Assembly: GCF_051401765.1 (NCBI RefSeq)
Contig: NW_027480492.1
Location: 682,001-746,000 of the forward strand
DNA: 64,000 nt
Direction: 5' to 3'
From: Calliopsis andreniformis
Taxonomy: Eukaryota; Arthropoda; Insecta; Hymenoptera; Andrenidae
The position numbers were made by a program, and so were the translations under genes. Below are positions 1 through 11,268 of this stretch, piece after piece. Below the pieces are notes generated by a model that was not told the DNA's origin, ran no database searches, and saw nothing but the letters and a program-made list of their open reading frames with translations. Numbering within the stretch: position 1 is the first letter of the stretch; the number at the start of each line of letters is the position of its first letter.

Positions 1-936
1 CTCAATCCTCAATCCCCAATCCTCAAACCTCAATCCTCAACCCTCAGTCCTCAACCTCAATTCTCAATCCTCAATCCTCAATCCTCAATCCCCAATCCTC
101 AACCTTCAATCCTCAATCCTCAATCCTCAATCCTCAATCCTCAACCTTCAATCCTCAATACTCAATCTTCAATTCTCAATCCTCAATCCTCAATCCTCAA
201 TCCTCAGACCTCAAACATCAATATTCAACCCTCGGTCCTTCGCCTCAATCCACAACCCTCAATCCTCAATCCTCAATCTTCAATCATCAATATTCAATCT
301 TCAATCCTCAATCCTCAATCCTCAATCCTCAATCCTCAATCCTCAATCTTTAATCCTGAATCCTCAATACTCAATCCTCAATCCTAAATCTTCAACCCTC
401 AATACTCAATCTTCAATCCACAATCCCCAATCCTCAATCCTCAATCCTCAAACCTCAATCCTCAATAATCAATCCTCAATACTCAATCCTCAATCGTCAA
501 TCCTCAATCTTCAATACTCAATCCTCAATCCTCAATCCTCAATCCTCAATACTCAACCATCAATCCTCAATTCTCAATACTCAATAGAATATCCTGAATT
601 CTCAGTATTCAATACTCAAAACTCAATCCTCAACCCTCAGCCCTCAGCCCTCATTCTCCATCCTCAATCCTCAATCCTCAATCCTCAACCTTCAATCCCC
701 AATACTCAATCTTCAATCCTCAATCCTCAATCCTCAATCCTCAATCCTCAACCATCAGTCATCAATACTCAATCTTCAATACTCAATCCTCAATCCTCAA
801 TACACAATCCTCAATCCTCAATCCTCAATCCTCAATCCTCAAACCTCAATCCTCAACCCTCAGTCCACATCCACAATTCTCAATTCTCAATCCTCAAACC
901 TCAATCCCCAATCCTCAACCTTCAATACTCAATCCT
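1..936. repeat. Left-edge heptamer segment with diverged marker and anchor
   Basis: This segment holds an early-looking version of the long-range marker at about 205-256, which reads CAGACCTCAAAC where later copies read CAGACCATAAAC. It also holds a family III anchor starting at 585 whose central dyad is broken (GAATTC in place of the palindrome centre). The rest is heptamer. From about 835 it runs into the same order of variants that opens the ~1.9 kb units. It may be a diverged or partial higher-order unit cut by the window edge. Confidence 0.6.
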
Positions 937-2765
937 CTATCCTAAGTCCTCAATCCTCAACCTTCAATCCTCAATACTCAATCTTCAATCTTCAATCCTC
1001 AATCCTCAATCCTCAATCCTCAATTCTCAATCCTCAATCCTCAATCTTCAATCCTTCATACTCAATCTTCAATCCTCAATCCTCAATCCTCAATCCTCAA
1101 TCCTCAATCCTCAATCGTCAATCCTCAATCCTCAATCCTCTATCTTCAACCCTCAATCCTCAATTCTCAATGCTCAATACTCAATCTTCAATCCTTAATA
1201 CTCAATCTTCAATCCTCAATCCTCAATCCTCAATCCTCAATCCTCAATCTTCAATCCTCAATCCTCAATCCTCAATCCTCAATCCTCAATCTTCAATCCT
1301 CAATCCCCAATCCTCAATCTTCAATCCGCAATCCTCAATCCTCAATCCTCAATCCTCAAATCTCAATTCTCAATCGTCAATCCCCAATCCTCAATCTTCA
1401 ATCCTCATTAATCAATCTCCAATCCTAGATCCTGAAAACCCAATCCTCAATCCTTAATCCTCAGCATTCAATCCTCAATCCCCAGGCCTCAATCTTCAAT
1501 CCTCAATGCTCCATCCTCTATCCTTAATCCTCAGTCCTCAATCCTCAACCTTCAATCCTCAATACTCAATCTTCAATCCTCAATACTCAATCCTCAATCC
1601 TCAATCCTCAATCTTCAATCCTCAATACTCAATCCTCAATCCTCAGTCCTCAATCCTCAATGTTCAATCCGCAATACCCAATCCTCAATCGTCAATACTC
1701 AATCCCCAATCCTCAGTCCTCAATCCTCAATACTCAACCCTCAATCGTCAATCCTCAATCCTCAATGTTCAATCCGCAATACCCAAACCTCAATGTTCAA
1801 TCCGCAATACCCAATCCTCAATCTTCAATGCTCAATCCTCAATCCCCAATCCTCAAGCCTCAATCCTCAATCCTCAATCCTCAATCCTCAATCCACAGTC
1901 CTTAGGCCTCAAACCTCAACCCTCAAATCTCAGAACTCATCCTCAATCCTCAATCCTCAATCCTCAATCCTCAATCCTCAATCTTCAATCCTCAATACTC
2001 AATCTTCAATCCTCAATCCTCAATCCTCAATACTCAACCATCAATCCTCAATTCTCAATACTGAATAGAATATCCTGAAATTTCAGGATTCAATACTCAA
2101 ACCTCAACCCTCAACCCTCAGCCCTCATCCTCAATCCTCAATCCTCAATCCTCAATCCTCAATATTCAATCCTCAAGACTCAATCTTCCACCCTCGATCC
2201 TCAATCCTCAACCCTCAATCCTCAATCCTCAGTCTTCAATTCACAATCTTCAATACTCAATCGTCAATCTTCAGTCCTCAATCCTCAATCCCCAATCCTC
2301 GTTCCTCAAACCTCAATCCTCAACCCTCACTCCTCATCCTCAATTCTCAATTCTCAATACTCAATCCTCAATCCTCAATCTTCAATCCTCAATCATCAAT
2401 CTCCAATCCTAGTTCCTCAATTCACAATCCTCAATCCTTAAACCTCAATCTTGAATCCTCAATCCCCAGGCATCAAACTTCAATCCTCAATGCTCAATCC
2501 TCAATCCTCAGCCGTCAGTCCTCAATCCTCAATCCTCAATCCTCAAACCTCAATCCTCAACCGTCAGTCCTCGTCCTCAATCCTCAACCCTCAATCCTCA
2601 ATCCTGAATCTTCAATCCTCAATACTCAATGTTCAATCCTCAATCCTCAATCCTCAATCCTCAATCCTCAAACCTCAATCCTCAACCCTCAGTCCTCATC
2701 CTCAATTCTCAATTCTCAATCCTCAAACCTCAATCCCCAATCCTCAACCTTCAATCCTCAATCCT
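937..2765. repeat. Higher-order unit A1 (1829 bp)
   Basis: The unit is counted from one CTATCCTAAG marker (937) to the next (2766). In order it carries a CAATGCTCAATACTC variant near 1168, the CCTAGATCCTGAAAACCC variant near 1425, marker gamma (ATGCTCCATCCTCTATCC) at 1506, a family III anchor at 2066 with a perfect palindrome, and the CCCAGGCATCAAACTTC variant near 2465. It is 77 bp (11 heptamers) shorter than unit A2. Its start point is arbitrary because the unit is cyclic. Confidence 0.8.
2072..2089. other. Perfect 18 bp palindrome
   Basis: ATCCTGAAATTTCAGGAT equals its own reverse complement over 18 bases. In an array whose + strand is almost free of G, chance dyads are very unlikely, so this stands out. 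The flanks extend pairing (GAAT before, ATTC after) if an AT bulge is allowed. Confidence 0.8.
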
Positions 2766-3971
2766 CTATCCTAAGTCCTCAATCCTCAACCTTCAATCCT
2801 CAGTACTCAATCTTCAATCTTCAATCCTCAATCCTCAATCCTCAATCCTCAATTCTCAATCCTCAATCCTCAATCTTCAATCCTTCATACTCAATCTTCA
2901 ATCCTCAATCCTCAATCCTCAATACTCAATCCTCAATCCTCAATCGTCAATCCTCAATCCTCAATCCTCTATCTTCAATCCTCAATCCTCAATTCTCAAT
3001 GCTCAATACTCAATCTTCAATCCTTAATACTCAATCTTCAATCCTCAATCCTCAATCCTCAATCCTCAATCCTCAATCCTCAATCTTCAATCCTCAATCC
3101 TCAATCCTCAATCCTCAATCCTCAATCTTCAATCCTCAATCCCCAATCCTCAATCTTCAATCCTCAATCCTCAATCCTCAATCCTCAATCCTCAAATCTC
3201 AATTCTCAATCCTCAATCCCCAATCCTCAATCTTCAATCCTCATTAATCAATCTCCAATCCTAGATCCTGAAAACCCAATCCTCAATCCTTAATCCTCAA
3301 CATTCAATCCTCAATCCCCAGTCCTCAATCTTCAATCCTCAATGCTCCATCCTCTATCCTCAATCCTCAGTCCTCAATCCTCAACCTTCAATCCTCAATA
3401 CTCAATCTTCAATCCTCAATCTTCAATACTCAATACTCAATCCTCAATCCTCAATCCTCAATCTTCAATCCTCAATACTCAATCCTCAATCCTCAGTCGT
3501 CAATCCTCAATGTTCAATCCTCAATACCCAATCCTCAATCTTCAATGTTCAATCCTCAATACCCAATCCTCAATCTTCAATGCTCAATCCTCAATCCCCA
3601 ATCCTCAATCCTCAATCCTCATTCATCAATCCTCAATACCCAATCCTCAATCTTCAATCCTCAATCCTCAATCCTCAATTCTCAGCCCTCAATCCTTAGT
3701 CCTCAGTCCTCAAACCTCAATCCTCAAACCTCAGCCCTCATCCTCAATCCTCAATCCTCAATCCTCAATCCTCAATCCTCAATCTTCAATCCTCAATACT
3801 CAATCTTCAATCCTCAATCCTCAGTCCACAAACCTCAATTCTGAATCCTCAATCCTGCATCCTCAATCTTCAGCCCTCAGTCCTCAATCCTCCTTCCTCA
3901 ATCCTCAATCCTCAATCCTCAATCCTCAATCCTCAATACTCAACCATCAATCCTCAATTCTCAATACTCAA

Positions 3972-4010
3972 TAGAATATCCTGAATTTTCAGGATTCAAT
4001 ACTCAAACCT
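3972..4010. repeat. Family III anchor with central dyad (representative of 6)
   Basis: It starts TAGAATATCCTGAA and continues TTTTCAGGATTC, forming a dyad. It lacks the long CCACAAACATC tail of the other families and is followed by CTCAAACC and CTCAACCC heptamers. Copies start at 585 (dyad broken), 2066, 3972, 18538, 37186 and 56816. It is found in the A units and block D, and is missing from unit A3. Confidence 0.7.
3978..3995. other. Near-perfect palindrome (8 bp arms, TT centre)
   Basis: ATCCTGAATTTTCAGGAT has arms ATCCTGAA and TTCAGGAT around TT. It differs from the perfect copy at 2072 by one central base. Confidence 0.8.
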
Positions 4011-4671
4011 CAACCCTCAACCCTCAGCCCTCATCCTCAATCCTCAATCCTCAATCCTCAATCCTCAATATTCAATCCTCAAGACTCAATCTTCCACCCT
4101 CAATCCTCAATCCTCAACCCTCAATCCTCAATCCTCAGTCTTCAATCCACAATCTTCAATACTCAATCGTCAATCTTCAGTCCTCAATCCTCAATCCCCA
4201 ATCCTCGTTCCTCAAACCTCAATCCTCAACCCTCACTCCTCATCCTCAATTCTCAATTCTCAATACTCAATCCTCAATCCTCAATCTTCAATCCTCAATA
4301 ATCAATCTCCAATCCTAGTTCCTCAATTCACAATCCTCAATCCTTAAACCTCAATCTTGAATCCTCAATCCCCAGGCATCAAACTTCAATCCTCAATGCT
4401 CAATCCTCAATCCTCAGCCGTCAGTCCTCAATCCTCAATCCTCAATCCTCAAACCTCAATCCTCAACCGTCAGTCCTCGTCCTCAATCCTCAACCCTCAA
4501 TCCTCAATCCTCAATCTTCAATCCTCAATACTCAATGTTCAATCCTCAATCCTCAATCCTCAATCCTGAATCCTCAAACCTCAATCCTCAACCCTCAGTC
4601 CTCATCCTCAATTCGCGATTCTCAATCCTCAAACCTCAATCCCCAATCCTCAACCTTCAATCCTCAATCCT

Positions 4672-6767
4672 CTATCCTAAGTCCTCAATCCTCAACCTTC
4701 AATCCTCAGTACTCAATCTTCAATCTTCAATCCTCAATCCTCAATCCTCAATCCTCAATTCTCAATCCTCAATCCTCAATCTTCAATCCTTCATACTCAA
4801 TCTTCAATCCTCAATCCTCAATCCTCAATACTCAATCCTCAATCCTCAATCGTCAATCCTCAATCCTCAATCCTCTATCTTCAATCCTCAATCCTCAATT
4901 CTCAATGCTCAATACTCAATCTTCAATCCTTAATACTCAATCTTCAATCCTCAATCCTCAATCCTCAATCCTCAATCCTCAATCTTCAATCCTCAATCCT
5001 CAATCCTCAATCCTCAATCCTCAATCTTCAATCCTCAATCCCCAATCCTCAATCTTCAATCCTCAATCCTCAATCCTCAATCCTCAATCCTCAAATCTCA
5101 ATTCTCAATCCTCAATCCCCAATCCTCAATCTTCAATCCTCATTAATCAATCTCCAATCCTAGATCCTGAAAACCCAATCCTCAATCCTTAATCCTCAAC
5201 ATTCAATCCTCAATCCCCAGTCCTCAATCTTCAATCCTCAATGCTCCATCCTCTATCCTCAATCCTCAGTCCTCAATCCTCAACCTTCAATCCTCAATAC
5301 TCAATCTTCAATCCTCAATCTTCAATACTCAATACTCAATCCTCAATCCTCAATCCTCAATCTTCAATCCTCAATACTCAATCCTCAATCCTCAGTCCTC
5401 AATCCTCAATGTTCAATCCTCAATACCCAATCCTCAATCTTCAATGTTCAATCCTCAATACCCAATCCTCAATCTTCAATGCTCAATCCTCAATCCCCAA
5501 TCCTCAATCCTCAATCCTCATTCATCAATCCTCAATACCCAATCCTCAATCTTCAATCCTCAATCCTCAATCCTCAATTCTCAACCCTCAATCCTTAGTC
5601 CTCACTCCTCAAACCTCAATCCTCAAACCTCAGCCCTCATTCTCAATCCTCAATCCTCAATCCTCAATCCTCAATCTTCAATCCTCAATACTCAATCTTC
5701 AATCCTCAATCCTCAGTCCACAAACCTCAATTCTGAATCCTCAATCCTGCATCCTCAATCTTCAGCCCTCAGTCCTCAATCCTCCTTCCTCAATCCTCAA
5801 TCCTCAATCCTCAATCCTCATTCCTCAATCCTCAATCCTCAATCCTCTATCCTCAAACATCAAACCTCAATCTTCAACACTCAATCCTCAATCTTCAATC
5901 CTCAATACACAATCCTCAATCCTCAATCCTCAATCCTCAATGTGCAATCCGCAATACCCAATCCTCAATCGTCAATCCTCAATCCCCAATCCTCAATCTT
6001 CAATGCTCAACCCTCAATCCTCAATCCTCAATCCTCAATACTCAATCCTCAATCCTCAATCCTCAATCCCCAATGTACAATCCGCAATACCCAACCCTCA
6101 ATCTTCAATCCTCAATCCTCAATCCCCAATCCTCAATCCTCAATCCTCATTCATCAATCCTCAATACCCAATCCTCAATCTTCAATCCTCAATCCTCAAT
6201 CCTCAATCCTCAATTCTCAACCCTCAATCCTCAGTCTTCAATCCACAATCTTCAATACACAATCGTCAATCTTCAGTCCTCAATCCTCAATCCCCAATCC
6301 TCGTTCCTCAAACCTCAATCCTCAACCCTCACTCCTCATCCTCAATTCTCAATTCTCAATACTCAATCCTCAATCCTCAATCTTCAATCCTCAATAATCA
6401 ATCTCCAATCCCAGTTCCTCAATTCACAATCCTCAATCCTTAAACCTCAATCTTGAATCCTCAATCCGCAGGCATCAAACTTCAATCCTCAATGCTCAAT
6501 CCTCAGTCCTCAGCCGTCAGTCCTCAATCCTCAATCCTCAATCCTCAAACCTCAATCCTCAACCGTCAGTCCTCGTCCTCAATCCTCAACCCTCAATCCT
6601 CAATCCTCAATCTTCAATCCTCAATACTCAATGTTCAATCCTCAATCCTCAATCCTCAATCCTCAATCCTCAAACCTCAATCCTCAACCCTCAGTCCTCA
6701 TCCTCAATTCTCAATTCTCAATCCTCAAACCTCAATCCCCAATCCTCAACCTTCAATCCTCAATCCT
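4672..6767. repeat. Higher-order unit A3 (2096 bp), anchor replaced
   Basis: The first ~1 kb follows A2 at offset 1906, with gamma at 5241. The family III anchor expected near 5.9 kb is missing. A longer run of ordinary heptamers takes its place, with CAATGTGC and CAATGTAC variants near 5940 and 6072. As a result, frames of 400 and 317 codons stay open across it. Unit order resumes at the GGCATCAAACTTC variant near 6470, which here carries a private CCGCAGG change also found at 12.6 kb. Confidence 0.8.
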
Positions 6768-9700
6768 CTATCCTAAGTCCTCAATCCTCAACCTTCAATC
6801 CTCAATACTCAATCTTCAACCTTCAATCCTCAATCCTCAATCCTCAATCCTCAATTCTCAATCCTCAATCCTCAATCTTCAATCCTTCATACTCAATCTT
6901 CAATCCTCAATCCTCAATCCTCAATACTCAATCCTCAATCCTCAATCGTCAATCCTCAATCCTCAATCCTCTATCTTCAATCCTCAATCCTCAATTCTCA
7001 ATGCTCAATACTCAATCTTCAATCCTTAATACTCAATCTTCAATCCTCAATCCTCAATCCTCAATCCTCAATCCTCGATCTTCAATCCTCAATCCTCAAT
7101 CCTCAATCCTCAATCCTCAATCTTCAATCCTCAATCCCCAATCCTCAATCTTCAATCCTCAATCCTCAATCCTCAATCCTCAATCCTGAAATCTCAATTC
7201 TCAATCCTCAATCCCCAATCCTCAATCTTCAATCCTCATTAATCAATCTCGAATCCTAGATCCTGAGAACCCAATCCTCAATCCTTAATCCTCAACATTC
7301 AATCCTCAATCCCCAGTCCTCAATCTTCAATCCTCAATGCTCCATCCTCTATCCTCAATCCTCAGTCCTCAATCCTCAACCTTCAATCCTTCATACTAAA
7401 TCTTCAATCCTCAATCCTCAATCCTCAATCCTCAATACTCAATCCTCAATCCTCAATCGTCAATCCTCAATCCTCAATCCTCTATCTTCAATCCTCAATC
7501 TTCAATACTCAATACTCAATCCTCAATCCTCAATCCTCAATCTTCAATCCTCAATACTCAATCCTCAATCCTCAGTCCTCAATCCTCAATGTTCAATCCG
7601 CAATACCCAATCCTCAATCGTCAATACTCAATCCCCAATCCTCAATCCTCAATCTTCAATACTCAACCCTCAATCGTCAATCCTCAATCCTCAATGTTCA
7701 ATCCGCAATACCCAATCCTCATTCATCAATCCTCAATACCCAATCCTCAATCTTCAATCCTCAATCCTCAATCCTCAATTCTCAACCCTCGATCCTTAGT
7801 CCTCGGTCCTCAAACCTCAATCCTCAAACCTCAGCCCTCATCCTCAATCCTCAATCCTCAATCCTCAATCCTCAATCTTCAATCCTCAATACTCAATCTT
7901 CAATCCTCAATCCTCAGTCCACAAACCTCAATTCTGAATCCTCAATCCTGCATCCTCAATCTTCAGCCCTCAGTCCTCAACAATCAGTTGTCAATCCTCA
8001 ATCCCCAATAGAATACCCTCAATTCACAGTCTTCAATACGTAATACTCAATCTGCAATCTTCAAGTCTCTATCCACAAACATCAATTCTCATCACTCAAC
8101 CCTGAACGCTCAGTCCTCAATGTTCAATCCTCAATCCTCAATCCTCAATCCTCAATCCTCATTCCTCAATCCTCAATCCTCAATCCTCAATCCTCTATCC
8201 TCAAACATCAAACCTCAATCTTCAACACTCAATCCTCAATCTTCAATCCTCAATACTCAATCCTCAATCCTCAATCCTCAATCCTCAATATTCAATCCTC
8301 AATACTCAATCTTCAATCCTCAATCCTCAGTCCACACACCTCAATTCTGAAACCTCAATCCTGCATCCTCAGTCTTCAGCCCTCAGTCCTCAACAATCAG
8401 TTGTCAATCCTCAATCCCCAATAGAATATCCTCAATTCACAGTTTTCAATACGCAATAGTCAATCTGCAATCTTCAAATCTCTATCCACAAACATCAATT
8501 CTCATCACTCAACCCTGAACGCTCAGTCCTCAATGTTCAACCCTCAATCCTCAATTCTCAATCTTCAATCCTCAATACTGAATCTTCAATCCTCAGTCCT
8601 CAACCCTCAATCCTCAATCCTCAATCCTCAATCCTCAATCCTCAGTAATCAATCCTCAATCTTCAATACTCAATCGTGAATCCTCAGGCCTCAACCCTCA
8701 GTCCTCATCCTCAATTCTCAATCCTCAATCCTCAATCCCCAATCTTCAATCCTCAATAATCAATCTCCAATCCTAGATCCTCAATCCACAATCCTCAATC
8801 CTTATTCCTCAATCTACAATCCTCAGTCCCCAGTCCTCAATCTTCAATCCTCAATGCTCCATCCTCTATCCTCAATCCTCAGTCCTCAATCCTCAATCTT
8901 CAAACCTCAATCCTCAACCCTCAGTCGTCATCTTCAACACTCAATCTTCAATCCTCAATCCTCAATCCTCAATCCTCAATCCTCAATCTTCAATCATCAA
9001 TACTCAATCTTCAATCCTCGGTCCTCAATCCTCAATCGTCAATCTCCAATCCTGAATACTCAATCTTCAATCCTCAATCTTCAATCCTCAATCCTCATTC
9101 CTCAATCCTCGATTCTCAATCCTCAATCCTCAATCCTGAATCCTCATTCCTGAATCCTCAACGTTCAGCCACCACTCCTCAACAATCAGTTGTCAATCCT
9201 CAATCCTCAATAGAGTATCATCAATTCACAGTTTTCATTACTCAATACTCAATCTGCAATCTTGAAATCTCTATTCACAAACATCAATTCTCATCACTCA
9301 ACCATCAACACTCAGTCCCCAATACTCAATATTCAATCCTCAATCCTCAATCCTCAATCTTCAATCCTCAAACTTCAATCCTCAATACTCAATCTTCAAT
9401 CCTCAATCCTCAATCCTCAATCCTCATTCTTCAATCCTCAATACCCAATCCTGAATCTTCAATCCTCAATCCTCAATCCTCAATATTCAATCCTCAATAA
9501 TCAATCTCCAATCCTAGATCCTCAATCCCCAATCCTCAAGCCTTAATCCTCAATCTTCAATCCTCAATACCCAGTCCTCAAACTACAATCCTCAATGCTC
9601 AATCCTCAATCCTCAGTCCTCAGTCCTCAATCCTCAATCCTCAATCCTCAATCCTCAATCTTCAATCCTCAATACTCAACCTTCAATCCTCAATCCTCAA

Positions 9701-9795
9701 TCCTCAATCCCCAATTCTCTATCCTCAATCGTCAGGCTTCAGTACTCAATACTCACTCTTCAATCCTCAATCCTAAATCCTCATTCCTCAATCCT
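6310..9795. repeat. Segmental duplication S, copy 1
   Basis: Variant order matches 12,458-16,600 at offsets 6148, then 6511, 6615 and 6803, so three net insertions (about 363, 104 and 188 bp) separate the copies. Shared private states include CCGCAGG near 6467/12615, gamma at 7337/13485 and 8854/15365, and family I anchors at 8009/14157, 8422/14933 and 9211/15722. The left limit is where 6303-6312 stops matching 12451-12460. The right limit is about 9795, after the GTCAGGCTTCAGTACTC variant. Confidence 0.8.
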
Positions 9796-9930
9796 CAATC
9801 CTAAATCCTCATTCCTCAATCCTCAATCCTCAATCCTCTATCCTCAATCATCAATCCTCAATCTTCAATACTCAACCCTCAATCTTCAATCCTCAATACT
9901 CAATCCTCAATCCTCAATCCTCAATCCTAA

Positions 9931-10755
9931 ATGTTCAATCCGCAATACCCAATCCTCAATCGTCAATCCTCAATCACCAATCCTCAATCTTCAATCCTCA
10001 ACCCTCAATCCTCAATCCTCAATCCTCAATACTCAATCCTCAATCTTCAATCCTCAATCCTCAATCCTCAATCCTCAATCCTCAATTATCAATCCTCAGT
10101 ACTCAATCAGCAATCTTCAATCCTCAATCCTCAATCCTCAATACTCATTCTTCAATACTCAATACCCAATACTCAATCATCAATCCTCAATCCTCAATCC
10201 TCAACCCTCGATTCTCAATCCTCAATCCTCAATCCTCAGACCATAAACATCAATATTCAACCCTCGGTCCTCGTCCTCAATCCACAACCCTCAATCCTCA
10301 ATCCTCAATCGTCAATCATCAATATTCAATATTCAATCCTCAATCCTCAAAACTCAATCCCCAATCCTCAATCCTCAATCCTCAATCTTTAATCCTCAAT
10401 CCTCAATACTCAATCCTCGATCCTAAATCTTCAACCCTCAATCCTCAATCCTCAATCCTCAATACTCAATCCTCACTCTTCAATCCTCAATCCTCAGTCC
10501 ACAAACCTCAATTCTGAATCCTCAATCCTGCATCCTCAATCTTCAGCCCTCAGTCTTCAACAATCAGTTGTCAATCCTCAATCCCCAATAGAATATCCTC
10601 AATTCACAGTTTTCAATACGCAATACTCAATCCGCAATCTTCAAATCTCTATCCACAAACATCAATTCTCATCACTCAACTCTCAACGCTCAGAACTCAA
10701 TCCTCAATCTTCAATCCTCAATACTCAATCCTCAATCCTCAATCCTCAATCCTAA
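9931..10755. repeat. 825 bp tandem duplication, copy 1
   Basis: The unit runs from ATGTTCAATCCGCAATACCC at 9931 to its recurrence at 10756. It contains the long-range marker CAGACCATAAAC at 10237, a CTTTAATCC variant at 10387, and the family I anchor at 10589. About 0.77 kb of this module also matches 22.67-23.43 kb at offset 12,741, so it seeded part of the ~3.6 kb superunits or was copied from them. Confidence 0.8.
10589..10692. repeat. Family I anchor (representative of 17)
   Basis: About 105 bp that no longer reads as clean heptamers. It starts TAGAATATCCTCAATTCACA, passes through TCTATCCACAAACATC and ends near CGCTCAG. It is preceded by CAATCAGTTGTCAATCC. Copies start at 8009, 8422, 9211, 10589, 11770, 14157, 14933, 15722, 23330, 26930, 30625, 34637, 42221, 44969, 49190, 54267 and 61851. 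Those at 9211 and 15722 read TAGAGTATCATC. Partial copies lacking the first third lie at 19441, 38090 and 57720. Function is unknown; it may be a diverged relic or a protein-binding element. Confidence 0.75.
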
Positions 10756-11268
10756 ATGTTCAATCCGCAATACCCAATCCTCAATCGTCAATCCTCAATC
10801 CCCAATCCTCAATCTTCAATCCTCAACGCTCAATCCTCAATCCTCAATCCTCAATACTCAATCCTCAATCTTCAATCCTCAATCCTCAATCCTCAATCCT
10901 CAATCCTCAATCTTCAATCCTCAGTACTCAATCTGCAATCTTCAATCCTCAATCCTCAATCCTCAATACTCATTCTTCAATACTCAATACCCAATACTCA
11001 ATCATCAATCCTCAATCCTCAATCCTCAATCCTCGATTCTCAATCCTCAATCCTCAATCCTCAGACCATAAACATCAATATTCAACCCTCGGTCCTCGTC
11101 CTCAATCCACAACCCTGAATCCTCAATCCTCAATCTTCAATCATCAATATTCAATATTCTATCCTCAATCCTCAAAACTCAATCCTCAATCCTCAATCCT
11201 CAATCCTCAGTCTTTAATCCTCAATCCTCAATACTCAATCCTCGATCCTAAATCTTCAACCCTCAATA
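10756..11268. repeat. 825 bp tandem duplication, copy 2 (truncated)
   Basis: This follows copy 1 at offset 825, with the marker at 11062 and CTTTAATCC at 11212. After the CTTCAACCCTCAA variant at about 11,268 it stops following copy 1 and continues as block C, so the second copy lacks the anchor half. The overlap with block C (from 11,236) is the shared junction sequence. Confidence 0.75.

Larger units (their letters stand above)
2766..4671. repeat. Higher-order unit A2 (1906 bp)
   Basis: This unit has the same order of variants as A1: the Met-creating CAATGCTC near 2997, gamma at 3342, a family III anchor at 3972 with a near-perfect dyad, and the GGCATCAAACTTC variant near 4375. Stretches shared with A1 and A3 look close to identical, which points to recent amplification or conversion. 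Confidence 0.82.

Noticed and set aside
3978..3995. Intrinsic transcription terminator
   Set aside because: The dyad is AT-rich with only two G-C pairs per arm, no T-tract follows, and there is no gene upstream.
5241..6443. 400-codon open frame with overlapping 317-codon frame in another phase
   Set aside because: Both are readings of the same heptamers in different phases. The length reflects loss of the stop-bearing anchor in unit A3, not coding constraint.
8009..8113. Insertion sequence or transposon end at the anchors
   Set aside because: There are no terminal inverted repeats, target duplications or transposase. Anchors grade into heptamers and are carried with the larger units.
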